Positions 1 to 13,417 of a DNA stretch of 64,000 nucleotides are shown here, piece by piece. The notes under the pieces are model-generated. The model was not told the DNA's origin. It saw nothing but the letters and a program-made list of their open reading frames with translations, and searched no databases. The position numbers and the translations under genes were made by a program. The stretch's first letter is position 1. The number at the start of each line of letters is the position of its first letter. The stretch is taken from positions 106,146,706-106,210,705 of the forward strand of contig CAKMRJ010005523.1 of NCBI GenBank assembly GCA_928212115.1, read 5' to 3'. Origin of the DNA: Lactuca virosa. Lineage: Eukaryota > Streptophyta > Magnoliopsida > Asterales > Asteraceae.

Positions 1-229
1 TAACTTCGTTTTAGACTAAATGATATTCTAGAATCTATAGACACATAATATAGAATAAAAAGCAATACCAAAATTTTCACCAACAAACAATAGTCTCACT
101 TTTTATGATGAGGACCAATAGAATTAGATGAAAAAATCTAACTAAATTAAACATTTAAGAAACAAAACAACATACATATAACATCAACATTTCCTCCTAT
201 ATATTTCATTATTAACTTAATCATCATCA

Positions 230-261
<32 letters not shown>

Positions 262-422
262 ATCTTATAAGAAAATGGGTAAACATAGAGGCGCTAATTA
301 GACAATCTTACTGCATAATAGTGATATTTCTTTCATCTTACTGTTAACATACTAAAGCTGATTAATACATTCATTTATTAACTGTATTATCAACCCAACA
401 TATAAACTTTGCATCAAATATT
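1..422. other. 3' flank of the beta-glucosidase gene, with a CAA microsatellite
   Basis: AT-rich sequence beyond the stop codon of the glycosyl hydrolase gene, which lies on the minus strand. A (CAA)n run occupies 228-254. No frame with recognisable similarity was seen. Confidence 0.6.
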
Positions 423-1396
423 TTATATATACGATTTAATATTGACAAGATCAGTAGTGTTTTTTCTTAAAAAACTCTTATACCATCTTGCAGAAAGCTT
501 TGGTTTTCGTGTTTGTGTTTCACGGTCCACATAATATAACCCGAACTTTACATTGTAACCGCTCATCCATTCATAGTTATCCATTACGGACCATACGAAA
601 TATCCGCGTACATCTGCTCCTTCTCTATAATTTAAAACACCAAACATGTCATTTATTCAATAATGATGGTACACTTTGAAATTTGAATATAAATGGGCTA
701 CTTTCTAAATATACAGATCTAGAGTACGAAAAGATTGTAGAGCGGACCTTATAGATTTCGCTAAAAATTCAAGGTATTCTAAATGGAATTTAACTCGTTT
801 CACGTCATTTAAAATTACATTTACTCGTTTCTCTTGCAGATCGGGTGAAGAATAACCTGCAAAAAAAATTTGCATAGCTAATAGAATATTCATAACTACT
901 TGAGTATATATGTGAAACACGACCCTTACCATTTTCTGTAATAAACATGGGTTTATTTTTGTAGCGAAACTTGATTTTGGTTAACAATCTCCTCCATCCC
1001 TTGAGGAAAAACATATGTATCTTCTACCCCAGTCTGTTTGTCAAACAGAGGTAAAGATCTTTAATCTCAAATAAAATTAAACATAAAATAAATAATTAAA
1101 AATCACCATTTCATACATACAGGTTCACCGATCAACACACCATCGCGCTCTGCCACAGTGTCAAAGAAACCTTGGATCGGACGATTTGCAATTGGAGAGC
1201 AAGTAGAGTTTGTACAATCTTTAGTATATATAGCTGAGTAATGGTTTATACCAATAAAATCCAGACTATTCTTCACAATGTTCTTTTCTTTGATAGAGAA
1301 ACTTGGTAAATCACTTCCAAGGTACTTAACCATTTCTACGGGATACTCTCCATATATCAAGGGATCAAGTACCCTGTTCAATGGGAAGAAGTTAAA

Positions 1397-1398
<2 letters not shown>

Positions 1399-1470
<72 letters not shown>
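1399..1470. repeat. (AT)n microsatellite in intron 7 of the beta-glucosidase gene
   Basis: About 36 uninterrupted AT units just upstream (in transcript sense) of the acceptor of the exon at 1121-1373. Frames across it that read as Ile-Tyr strings are artefacts. Confidence 0.95.
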
Positions 1471-1474
<4 letters not shown>

Positions 1475-1760
1475 ATTCTAATAACTGAATAGTTATAATC
1501 TCTTTTTGTCAAGTGTCACTCTAATATAACTCCTCATTAATATTGTGTCATGTGTCATGTAGATATATTAGACAATTATTTCAAAATTCAAATTTATATT
1601 TTCTAATTATATGTTAAATTTGAATTTATAATAACTTTAAAATTTTGATATATCTATTAATTAATAATTTATTTAAAAAAATTTATTAAAAAAATTATAA
1701 ATTTTTATTAAGAAAAATTAATTAATTTTATAATCTATGGTTGTCACGGGTTATAAACTA

Positions 1761-1871
<111 letters not shown>

Positions 1872-2228
1872 GTGCGCGCACACGTATTTTTGAGTTATTT
1901 TGAGAACTAGTATTTACCGGATTTTTGAGTTATTTTGAGAACTAGTATTTACCGGAGAACTTAAAAAGTAGTTTTCGAAGGAAAATTTACAATCAAAACA
2001 ACACCACAAGCATCTAAAGCATCTAGACAATTCGTATAGGAAACTAAAATAAAATTCAAAAAACACTGTAAAATATAAATGTATTTAATTATACATATAT
2101 ACATATTCAAATATGCACATATACACATTAGAAAAATATAGATTTGTTTTTTTTTCAAATCTTATGTTGGTAAGCAGCTTGATGAAGACCGTATGGCCTT
2201 AGGATGTTATTTGTTTTTTTTCAAATAA

Positions 2229-2234
<6 letters not shown>

Positions 2235-2320
<86 letters not shown>
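2235..2320. repeat. (AT)n microsatellite in intron 7
   Basis: About 43 AT units with a single G interruption near 2286, ending 36 bases from the donor site of the exon at 2356-2471. Confidence 0.95.
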
Positions 2321-2326
<6 letters not shown>

Positions 2327-2485
2327 TGCCAAATACGTTTAAGAATAGTATGTACCAGCCAATTTGGAAAGCAAACGCTCTTTTAACGGCCCCAATATCA
2401 AGCTCACTGTTTGTTAATGGTATGAACGTGGGACAATTTACAACAATCCCGACTAATCCAGCTTGTTTAACCTGCACAAGAATTG

Positions 2486-2487
<2 letters not shown>

Positions 2488-2572
<85 letters not shown>
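2488..2572. repeat. (AT)n microsatellite in intron 6
   Basis: About 42 AT units, starting only about 16 bases from the acceptor of the exon at 2356-2471, so the small exon is bracketed closely by AT tracts on both sides. Confidence 0.95.
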
Positions 2573-2574
<2 letters not shown>

Positions 2575-2749
2575 TCCGTTTGAGACATAAACAAAAATAA
2601 AAGTAGTTTAGGAGCTGATTAAATTGTCATTTTTTAATGCAAATTATAAACTACAAGGATTAAAACAACAATTATTAAAATCAAATATTACATGCATGAA
2701 AACTATAATTAGACTATTTATTGATAATTAAAAGGATAATAAAATAAAT

Positions 2750-4134
2750 GGTAGAATTTCGTATGTCTTCATTTTATGTTAAAATATTATATTTGTTCAA
2801 TCTAACATTTAAATATTGCATTTACCATTTTTAATCTTTTAAAATATTAGGTTTACCCAAATGTGTTGTCCTAACAGTTTTTAATAATTTATAATCCTTT
2901 TTACATTTTTAAGTCGTTAAAACTGAAAAGAAAATACTAAATGGACGCTATTGCCATTGCCTTCTAAACCGCAGGATATATTCACGATCAAAAGATTTTT
3001 ACTTCTCGCCGGTGTTAACCTGCCGCTATCCTTCTTCTTGCAATCGAATTTAAGCAACATGTATTTATAAGTTGTCGGTCTTTCTACTTGCTATCTTTTC
3101 ATCTTTGTTTATGATGTGGATGAATTTCACCACGTGAATGTGATGAAAGTTATGTTTGCACTTGATCTTACACTTTTCCATGTGCGTTTGATTTGATATT
3201 TAACGATATCTTTTACATAGATGCCATTCATTTTGGCAACGTAAGCAACATATGCATCTGGAATCTTAAATTATTGAAGCCCCTCTATTAATGTATCTTG
3301 AATGCTAGAATCTTAGTCTCTTAGAATATTGATCTTAAACCACTAGAATCTTGAATCCTAAAACCTAATTCCTTTCATGAGTTCATTAACTGATTCCATC
3401 ATTTCTATGAATAATTTGTATTTGCCATTGGAATCAAGATTCGGTTGTTTGTTCTCATGGTATTGGCGAATAGGTTCGAATTCAAAATGATTATCATCAA
3501 TCTCTTCTGGAATCAAACTTTCCGACCCTTTTTTCTTGAGAAATCCAATATCTTGAGGGATAATTGAAAAAAAAAATCATTGCTGAAATCATATGATTCC
3601 AAATGGGAATCAAGAAAGTCAGATTTAATGTTCTTGAAAAAATAGAACTCCATAATAGAAACTATTCTTTCTCGTAAAAAAAATCCTCCAATCAATTAAC
3701 TTTTTCTAGCTCCAAAACTCCATTTTCACCTGGAATTGTCCCGACTTTTCTCCGCTTGTTCTTTAACTTCATTAAAATGTGAGAATTAATCTGTAACAGA
3801 TTCCTTAGGGTTTTCTTTAGAACTGATGGAATCTGGATTGGGAGATGGCAAGAGGGCAATAAAGAGCATGACACCATGTTAACACCGGTTATTGAGAACG
3901 GCAAGAGGTAAATTATTTTGATCGCATGCCATTTATAAGGTAAGGGCAAATTGATTCATGTAGTTTTTCTTTTCAATTTTAATGATTTAACAATTATAAA
4001 AAAAAGGATTATAAACTATTAAAGGGCAAATATGATATTTTAAAAGATTAAAAAGAACAAATACGATCATTAAATGTTAGACCGGACAAATATGACATTT
4101 TGATACTTAGTAAGGCATATATAAAATTCTCTGT
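2750..4134. mobile_element. Mutator-like element with long terminal inverted repeats, non-autonomous
   Basis: The left end (2750 to about 3050) matches the reverse complement of the right end (about 3840 to 4134) over roughly 250-300 bases with substitutions and small gaps. Shared blocks include TCTAACATTTAA, TTTTTAATCTTTTAAAATAT, TTTATAATCCTTTTT and CGGTGTTAAC. It is flanked by a near-perfect 9-bp repeat, AAAATAAAT (2741-2749) and AAAATAAAC (4135-4143), the duplication length expected for Mutator elements. The interior (about 3060-3880) has no transposase-like frame; only short frames of 60 and 85 codons occur on the minus strand and I recognise neither. It lies in intron 6 of the beta-glucosidase gene. 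Confidence 0.7.
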
Positions 4135-4546
4135 AAAATAAACAAAAAAAAAATTCAATAAAAGTGGTGATAGCTAAATATCGGTGAAACTAAACATTTT
4201 CCACTGTATTTGACTCATTTCATTTGTATATTAGTAATTCGAATATTTCATTAAAGTCATCTTGTATTTTCTAAATTATCGAAAGATGTTTAATATATAA
4301 TATCAATCAACTTTGATTATTTAAAAAGTATGTATTATCGGGATGTGAAATGTGTAAATTGTTAGCAAATTTGATTTTGTTTTTCTACAATTTAATGACG
4401 AATTATCGAATTTTGAATTTACTTTGATAATATTTTCTAATGGTATAAATTGTTAACAACTATATACAAATTGGTGTTATGTTTCTAAATTTATATATAA
4501 AAGTTATAAAGATATAGACTAAAAATTATAAATAGAAAAGATATAC

Positions 4547-5175
4547 TAGGGCTGACAATTCTCGACACGACACACGACACGACCCGCGACACGACACGAA
4601 ATAAATGGGTTTGGGTTGAGTTTTTCAACCCGCCAACCCGCTAACCCGCCAACCCGCCAACCCGTTTATTAAACGGGTCATATATGGGTTTCGCAAAAAA
4701 TAAACGGGTTGACCCGCCAACCCGTTTATATTCTTAATAAAAAAAATTATTTTATTTTTAAATGTATTTATGTATCAAGTATTAATATTTAATAAGTATT
4801 ATAAAAATATATACCATTTATTCATAGACCATTTGATTTTTTTGACATTATTATTCGTGGTGGATGGTCTAAGGTCATAAGTCGTAACCTATAAGACTAA
4901 GTCTGTAACATGTTTCTATGAATGTTTTTAATTTTCATGTGGATGTTTAAGACTTAAATATCTAAAATTCGGACCCACGAACCCAAATCTGACCCAGGAA
5001 CCCGCCAACTTGTGAACCCGTATAAATAAATGGGTTGGTGGGTCATATATGGGTTTATGTTCCAAACCCGCCGACCCGTGACCTGTATATTTAAATGGGT
5101 CGTGTTTGGGTTGACATATTTTGACCCGCCAACCCGCGACACGCCAACCCGAACACGATACGATTGCTAGGCCTA
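4547..5175. mobile_element. hAT-type MITE, 629 bp, rich in CCAACCCG repeats
   Basis: The ends are imperfect inverted repeats: TAGGGCTGACAATT on the left, against TAGGCCTAGCAATC read inward from the right. They are flanked by an 8-bp duplication with one mismatch, AGATATAC (4539-4546) and AGATGTAC (5176-5183), which is the hAT length. Both subterminal regions carry many copies of AACCCGCC and of its complement GGCGGGTT, as hAT transposase-binding repeats often do. There is no coding capacity. It sits in intron 6 of the beta-glucosidase gene. Confidence 0.8.
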
Positions 5176-7000
5176 AGATGTACTTATCCCTTAAAATACA
5201 TTGAACAAGTTAAAGTAGTTGTCCGGAATTCCCGCAAGTGTTACCACACCCTCCAAATTGACTTCATGAATGACGAGGAATCCATTCTCGGGAACAAGTT
5301 AAAGGGCTATTGTTGGAAATATAAATGGACAATTATATCTTAAGTATTCTTAAGTTTTGGTGACCTGACCCTCATTTGTAAAGAAATAAATGCAAACTCA
5401 TATTTACAAAGTGAATGGACCCCGATATTTGTAAAAAAAAAAATCATGATAAATAATTACCTTGTACTTTTGACGATATAGCTTTGCTGCTTTGCCATGG
5501 GCCAATACCAGGTTATGCATAACAATGAGAGGCTCAACGTCAGAATTTCCGGTACGACAGTTGCCAAAAAACTCTGAGCAACGAGAGGGTGGATAAATCC
5601 CCCACCTATAAGCTAAATCTGTGAACAGGTTTGGTTCGTTTATTGTAGTCCAATACTTTACTCGGTCTCCAAAATACTTGAAACAAATATCTGCCAGATG
5701 TACAAAGTCTTCCCTGCCACCATATTACGATAGATAGAGAACAAAAAAAAAAGTAGAAACACAATCGATACAAAGATGAAAATGACAATTTTTAGACTTA
5801 CTGCATTTCAGGATTTAGCCAAGATCCATATCTATCTTCAAGTTCTTGCGGAAAATCATAATGATGAATCGTCACAAACGGCTCAATTCCTACAGTATTG
5901 TAGTCAAGTCTCATTCACAAAATATATACAAATTTTTGCGTAAAACTAAAAGCACATCGGAACTCATACATGTATCTACAATTTGAGACCAAATCAAATT
6001 AATTATTTGTTAGTGTATCTAAGTGTATCTAACATTGGCACGGCACGATCCTATTTATTTAGTCTTTCCTTTCTCATAAGGGCTTATTTGGAGAGAATCT
6101 TGGACTCTACATATATCATCCTTGGTATTGGCATGACATGGTCATATATGTCTCTATATATGTGAAGTCTCCCATCTCTCCATAAAGCTTTTTTAGAGAG
6201 ATAATCTTGGATTTCACATGCATATTATATTATTTCACTTTTAACTAATAGCACCTTTGAGAATTAGATTGTCTATGATCTTGTCATAGAACATGATCCC
6301 TGCAATATTAACTTCACCAAATCTTCCTCTTGGAAGAATTCTAGCCCATGAAATCGAAAATCGGTATGCTTTTAGGCCAAGGGAATGCATTATCTCAATA
6401 TCTTTCTGTTTTAAGGAAACATTAATAAAGAATCATATTCGAAATAAACAAATTGTTTTGATACCAAAAGTCAGTAGACATATTAAAAAGAGTAGTTATA
6501 CCAAAAATAGATGATAATGACAATCTGCACTATCTCCATTCTCTCCGTTTTCTCCACAACCTGATAAAAATGGCAATGGATTCATCATTAGATGTTTAAA
6601 AATAATTCATCATATAAACTATAGCAATCGATTAATCGATGATATTAACCTATAGAATGACAAAATACATCCCAGTTGCTTAAGGATTTCATATCCTCAA
6701 GATAAGCTCCTTCAACCTGCATGCATGCATACGTTGAGTTATAAAGAGCTATGATCATGAGAAAAAAGAGCTATGATCATGAGAAAAAGGAAGAGAATGA
6801 GGAAATTATTGACTTGGTAGGCGGAACTGCCTGCACCGAATATAAACCCCGGTGGGAAATCTGATCTTTTGACATGGTGAACTTTTTCTTCCAATCGAAA
6901 TCCTATATCTACATTGTTGGAGGCTTCAAGAACGAGATTGCATACAGAGATGAGATACCCAGAAGAGAAAAATGGTGGGTGATTTTGGTTTTAACTTCAT

Positions 7001-10000
7001 CTTGCAATTAAGGGGGTGGGGAATCAAGTATCTTACATTTTTATTTATAACCACTTATATATTCATTTAAGAATACTTAAAATATTAAAAACGTGACAAT
7101 AAACTTGATTTAAGTACTAAAAACGTTTCTACGTATATGAACTAAAGGACAAGTTAGTAAATGTATTTTAATTAAATTATAACAAATTAAACATTTGATG
7201 AACACGTTTTTTCATAATTTTTTATACTAAAATTTATGAACACATTGATTCTATTTTTTTCATCATTCAAAAATTAAAACATCATTATTTGCATGATTTT
7301 TCCACCTAAATTTAGGACTTCAAACACATGTTTCTTTCTTTTCATATTTTTATAATTTGAATATTAGAAACGTTGAAAAAATTATAATTTCATTGAAAAA
7401 TTACTTCAAGAAAATCATTAGTATTCGTTTTTAGGTAGAATATAAAAAGGCATGATGTAAGAAAGCTTTTGATTCTTCCTTTAACAATTAACGATCATTG
7501 GATTTGTTCAAACACAAGAATATTTAGGGTCCTACTATTTTGACCGAAGATTACCAAACTTGACCCTCTTCATTATGACATTTTAGGGTATAACAACAGT
7601 TTTTTCAGATTTTTTTAGCACATGGGTAACTATTTTAACACATCAGACTAAAAAGAGTAATTTTTCATGGGTGGGGGATGGTGGTGCTAAGGCGGTTGAT
7701 GATGGTTCTTTGCTGACGGACAACAGTCTGTCTGTGGTGTTCGGAGTCTCCGACACCAAATTTTTGTGAGAGGATATGAGAAAAGTGTGAGACTTGAAAG
7801 TGGTTGTAATGAAAATTAGGTTTATTTATTTATTTTTTTAAAAGATTTTGTTTCTTTTTATAGGTGGATAAGAGTGGAGGGTATGGTATCATTGTTACCA
7901 CATTTTACCTCATTTTGTCACACTCTAATAACACAAACTAGGAATAGTATACAATGAAAGAGGAAATAGAAAGACAATACACATACAGATAGGGAGGAAG
8001 AGTGAGCGAGAGAGGAGCATGGCAAGAAAGTGCCGCACAATCCAAACCACACACTAGGGGAGGTGTTCACTACGGTAAAACATGTAATATAGGTTTCATC
8101 TCATTATTACCATACTCTACTTCCATCAGCCTAATAGGTAATGGCATTTGGGCTTTTTACATTAAATTTTGGGCCTTTTATTTTAACGAAAAATGGGTTT
8201 TTTTTATAGTGAAAAATTGTATTTGTAACATTTTTTTTTGCAAAATAAATGTGTATAATCGCATTTAAATAACATAATTTAACACGTGTTTGTTATTTAC
8301 TTTCGTTTTAAGTAAATAAATAAATTTGTATTTTTAATATTTTTCTAATAAATTTGTCAAATTTATTTAAATTAGTTTTTTCTTTTAATATTTTTTAGTA
8401 AATTTATTTAATATATTTTATTTTATAAGTTTAAAAAGTATACAAAATTTTATTAATCAATTTTTTTATTATAAAACTTTTTATATTAAATTGGTTATAT
8501 GATTTGTTAAAAAATATTTATTATTATTAAATAACTCTAGTCTAATTAATAATTATAAGTAAAAGAATACAATCATTTTAATAGGGGTTGGCTAAAAAGA
8601 CATCACTTTTTTTCATATAGACACCCTATTTGGTTTTTAAGATATTTTTATTGGTTGAATTTGCATTGTTTTCCGAAAAAATAAGTTATAAATAATTACT
8701 TATAGGTTGACTTTTAATAAAAGTGTTTATAGGGTGTCTAAAGGGTGTCAATTTAGTAAATGATCAAGATAATTTCACAGAAGACGAAAGAAATTAGAGT
8801 TATGGTTCTTGAGAGAATTCTACGGAATTGGAAAAAGTGAAATAGAACCGTTGTTTCCCTTTTTTATGGCATCAAATTTGAATTTGAACCGATAGCCAAT
8901 AAAACATCGACATGTGGAAAGTGGGTAATTGAAGAGACATCATCATTATCTGCCACGTGTAAAAGTAATAAGTGTTTTCCCTCTAAAGAAGAGAAGCAAC
9001 AGTAGGCTGACATTATCTATACATCGGTCACATCTCTTTGTAACAAACATCGAACATCAATTGTTTTATCACCGGACAATAGTCAGACTTCCATGTGGAG
9101 AACAGAGAAGGCAGGTCTCATCCACTTACAGGAATAATAAATGGAATCATAAACCAGAATTTGTAGAATCTTGGATCAAGATGGTATTAGTTGAAACCTC
9201 GAGGATTCTAGTGTAATAGTGTGCAAAAGGAAAAAAGAGAGAATCAAAATTAATTTTTGTTTTGGAAAGTTGTGATATCAAATAAAATTTGAAAAAAAAG
9301 CAATATGATCTTGGGAAAAGATTCTCTTCCTTCAACATCAAGAGAGATATTGAAGTGCTTGCAAGGTTTCCCGTAAATTACAATTGAATACTTGTAAAGA
9401 AGTATCAAATGACCTCTTTTCTTAGGTATCGAAGGTAGGATTTGTCTTCAAACATATATGCAACTTAACATAAGAGCAGTGATATGTATGAAACTCCTTG
9501 AGTGATCAATATAATCAGCTGCAAGTAATCATTGGATAGACTTAAGTAACTAAGGATTGAAAATGTTTAAACTGAAATCCCATATCATGAAAGAAAAAAA
9601 TATGGATCTCTTGGGAAGAAACGACATGGAAATGGTCAATTTCATTAAGATCTCGCAAAATGAATAAAAATATGAGATTTTGAACATTATGGAGAGGCAT
9701 AACAAAACATAAGGAATTTCTTCCCTCAATTCCATGTCTAAACTCTAGAACAATAAATTGTTCACCATCAATTCATTAATGGTATTGTTTGTTGGGTTTC
9801 ACTGAAATTATGTTGATAATGACTTCAAGATCATTAACATATAGTTTTCGCAATACCGCGATTCTAGTTGGTTTCAACTAGAGTTCAAATGGGTATTGTG
9901 TCTATATGTGTGAACTATGTAATAAAATGGGATAAGAAGATGGCAAACGAGTTTCTCACAAATCTATGGTGACAAAAGATTTAATCATAAAAATAATTTT

Positions 10001-10106
10001 CGAATAACCATAATTCTAAGTTGATATAAACTTAGAATGTCAAGGGTTAAACAAAAACTTTTAGCAATATACCCGTCAATTCCTCCGTTCCACACTAGAA
10101 TATAAA
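7001..10106. other. AT-rich intergenic region upstream of the beta-glucosidase gene
   Basis: No gene could be supported. The segment just above 7000 would hold the promoter of the beta-glucosidase gene, but I see no clear TATA box at a sensible distance. Around 8584-8760, GACACC-containing ends face each other (ATAGACACCCTAT on the left, ATAGGGTGTCTAAAGGGTGTC on the right), which suggests a small degraded MITE. Around 7860-8130, GAGGGTATGGTA and TACCATACTC form another weak inverted pair. Frames of 88 and 95 codons here show no known motif. Confidence 0.5.
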
Positions 10107-10450
10107 CTATTCCCAAAAAAATATTTTTGAGTTTTGAAAAGAATACAAAAATAAAAATAGTCTTTTGTGAAATTTTTGATTTTTAAATAAAAATACAAAA
10201 ATAAGAAAATCTTTTTGAAATTTCTGATTTTTTAAAGAAAAATACAAAAAAAGAATTTTCTTTTGGAATTTTTGAATTTTTAAAGAAAAATACAAAAATA
10301 AAAAAAATCTTTTTGGAATTTTTTATTTTTTAAAGAAAAATACAAAAATAAGAAAATCTTTTTGGAATTTTTGATTTTAAAAAAAAAATACAAATATAAG
10401 CAAATCTTTTGAAAATTTTGATATTTAAAGAAAAATACAAAAATAAGAAA
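10107..10450. repeat. A-rich tandem repeat, period about 55-60 bp, roughly six copies
   Basis: The unit is built around AAAGAAAAATACAAAAATA followed by AGAAAATCTTTTTGGAATTT. Copies differ by small indels and substitutions. The array lies just beyond the 3' end of the copia-A pol remnant (which is on the minus strand), so it may belong to that element's 3' non-coding part. Frames read across it (Phe/Lys/Leu-rich) are artefacts of the repeat. Confidence 0.85.
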
Positions 10451-10578
10451 CATATCAAGAGTATTAAATCTCTGACTATGAACAGTAACATTAGAACGAT
10501 TCAACGCTAATATAAAACTTACAGTGTATCAAAGTCTCAACCAATGAATAGTGACCTCAATATCAAAGAACATAAAAC

Positions 10579-13209
10579 TTAGCTTGATGTTGGAACATAA
10601 CAAGTCAGAATAATTCCCAAACCATTCAAAATCCTTAGAAAAGACTTATCCTCAAGAGCTTTCGTTAAAATATTTGCAAGTTCATCTGTTGTTTGGACAA
10701 AATGCACTTCAATATTACCATCTTCGACATGATCTTTGATAAAATGATATCGAAGAGCAATATGTTTTGTCTTGGAATGTTGAAATGGATTATGACAAAT
10801 GTGAATTACACTTTGAGAACCACAAAACAATGGTATTTCTTCATGTTGATCACATAACCACGAAGTTGACTTTCAATCCATATCACTTGAGAAATACATG
10901 CAGCATCAGCAACAAACTCTGCCTTTATTATTGATATCGAAACACTCGTTTGCTTCTTCGAATGCCAACTTACCAACTTCCTATCAAGAAATTGACAACC
11001 ACCAGTTGTACTCTTGTGATCAAGTTGATAACTACTCAAATCAACATTTGAATGACTTAATGAAAAATACAGTGTTCACAAGATACTAATGACCAAGTGT
11101 CGGTGTTTGATGAAGGTATTGACATATATTCTTCATAGTAGTGAGATGTGGTTCTCTTGGATTATCCTGATACCTAGCACAATTACACATTAAAAACATA
11201 ATACCAGGTCGACTCGCAGTTAGATATAATAATGAGCCAATCATGCTTCGATAATTTTTTAAATCAACAGATGGCTTATCCAAAGAAGGACTTAATCTTG
11301 TGCTAAACGTCATTGGAACCTTCACATCTGAGCACTTGTCCATCTCAAACCTTTATAGTAAATTCTTCGTGTGTGATTCCTGATTAATGAAGATTCCTTC
11401 TTTGATTTGTTGAATATTCAACCACAAAAACTAGTTGATCTTTCCCATCATGCTCATCTCAAATTGACTATGTATTGAATCTGTAAATTCCTTTGATAAA
11501 GCAGGCTCAGTAGAACCAAAAATAATAGCGTCGACATAAATTTGCACAAGCATTAAATGACCCCCACTTTCTTTCGAAATAAAGAAGGATCAACTGATCC
11601 TTATTTAAATTTAGAGATTTTCAAAAAATTGGTTAAAGTTGCATACCATGCCCTTGATGCTTATTTTAGTCCATAAATTGCTTTATCAAGAATATAAGAA
11701 TGATTAGGAAACTTATCATTTACAAATCCAGGCGGTTGTTCCACATACACACATTCTTCGAGTACACCATTTAGAAAAATCACACTTTACATCTAGTTGG
11801 TAACCATCAAAGTTCTTATGAGGTGAATAAGCAAGAAAACGTCTAACAGCTTCGAGTCTCGTGACATGAGCGAAAGTTTCATCATAATCAATACCTTTTT
11901 GTTGACTATATCTTTTAACAACGTGTATTGATTTATGACGAACAACATTTCTTCTTTATCAACTTTATTGTTTAAAACCCATTTAAGTCCAATAATAGAA
12001 ACATTTTTAGGTTTAGGAATTAACTGTCACACTTTGTTTCTATTGAATCAGCCAGTTCAACTGGCATAAAAACAAGCTGATCAGAATGTTTAATGCAAAC
12101 TTAATAGTCTTTGATTCGATCTTTGAAATGAAAACATGAAACATAAAAGATTATTGATTTACGTTAAGAACTTAATTTCTTGCTCTTATTTGTTCTCTTG
12201 TAATGACACCTGAATTAGGTTTACCAAGAATTTGTTCTTTATGATGATCTCGAGTCCACTTCTCCCATTGGAGGAAATAAAGGATCAAAATCGAGATCTT
12301 CATCCTCAAAGATTTCTTCTGCATAAAAAAATTATTCTATAATAGAAAGAGTATCATTAACATCATCAGTGAAAGTTGTATCGCCTAAAGCATCATCGTC
12401 ATCTTTGACATGTGTTCAACATTGCTCCCCCTGAACATGTGCATTCGATATATGTTGCTCCCCCTCAACATAATCATTCGACATGCATTGCTACCCCTCA
12501 ACATGAGAAGGTATTGGTAGTTTCTCCCCCATCGACTTGATTTGTGGGTATCGAAGTTACACATTCATCATTTATAACATATGTGATTGTAGAATCCTAT
12601 ATATGTTTAGATGCTTTTGAAATTTGATTATCTTCTATGTTTACTTCCATATTTATTGACCTATCAGGAGTACCAAAAATCAAATCAAAATCTATCTCAA
12701 AAGAAAGCATTTGATCAGAATCCTCTTAAGAACTAGAAAATATTGAATTATGTGGAAAAACAGTATCGACTCTTTTAACAAAGTAATCATCAAAGGTAAA
12801 ATTAAACGTTTCTTCAATTCTCCTTGTCCTTTTGTTCATCACCCTATATGTGACTGAATTTTGTAAATATCCAAGAAAATATTCCATCATGAACTTTAGC
12901 TTGATATTTTGAAAGATGATCTTTCAAATTCATGATGAAACACCCACAACCAAAAACATGGAAAATAATTTACATTAGGTTTCCTTCTGTTAATGATTTC
13001 ATACAAGGTGATATTGAATCATCGATGTATAAAAGAACGATTTTGAATTAAACAAGTAGTAGAAGTAGCCTCAGCCCAATAATATTGAGGAAGATTTGCA
13101 TATGTTAGCATTGTTCTTGTTGCTACATACAAGGATCGATTTCTTCTTTCCACAACTTCATTCTGTTAAGGTGTATATAGAGTAGAAAGCTTATGAGAAA
13201 TGACATGAT
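10579..13209 (-). pseudogene. Copia-A, 3' part: integrase C-terminal part, reverse transcriptase and RNase H
   Basis: Decayed Ty1/copia polyprotein in many short frames. Reading from 13209 downward: TPQQNEVVERRNRSL-like integrase sequence with a stop in it (about 13140-13190), the Gly-Glu-His rich linker (about 12400-12550), then reverse transcriptase. At the reverse transcriptase catalytic site the motif IYVDAIIFGS (about 11530) replaces the expected YVDD, so a metal-binding Asp is lost. Next come VPMTFS...SMIGSLLYLTASRP (11343-11086) and RNase H with HKSTTGGCQFLDRKLVSW (11039-10806), then SKTKHIALRYHFIKDHV (10830-10579). The integrase continues in register across Gypsy-1 at 22327. I could not define the LTRs. 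Confidence 0.85.
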
Positions 13210-13409
13210 TGTAACGCTTTTTCCAGGTATCATTTATTTTCTCTAAATATTTAGGATTTTGCACTGGGACTCGACGAGTTAGGGAGCTCCAACTCGTCGA
13301 GTAGGGATCATTATGGACGCGGGATGAAGGGTCTACTCGACGAGTTGGAAGCCCCAACTCGACGAGTAGACACTGGAGAGGAAAACCCTAAATTTCATGG
13401 CTTGTACCC

Positions 13410-13417
13410 TATTTAAA
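13410..13417 (+). promoter_or_regulatory. Possible TATA box of the Gypsy-1 LTR
   Basis: TATTTAAA follows GTACCC, downstream of the first palindrome cluster. The matching position of the 3' LTR (about 20620) reads TAATTAAA, so it is weaker there. Start-site position is not shown by the sequence. Confidence 0.4.

Noticed and set aside
2199..2594. Long minus-strand frame of Ile-Tyr repeats across AT tracts
   Set aside because: Only the central about 38 codons (2356-2471) are a real exon; the rest is translated microsatellite.
3513..3949. Two minus-strand frames (60 and 85 codons) inside the Mutator-like element
   Set aside because: Possible captured gene fragment, but no recognisable protein similarity; not called as genes.
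8584..8760. Candidate small MITE with facing GACACCCTAT ends
   Set aside because: The inverted match is short and patchy and no target duplication is evident, so it was only mentioned in the intergenic entry.
8002..9341. Frames of 60-95 codons between the beta-glucosidase gene and copia-A
   Set aside because: Composition is that of AT-rich intergenic DNA, there are no motifs, and no paired exons or splice pattern could be found.
9300..10106. Possible 3' LTR of copia-A
   Set aside because: No matching second copy was found near 25.7 kb and no TG...CA borders with a duplication could be placed.
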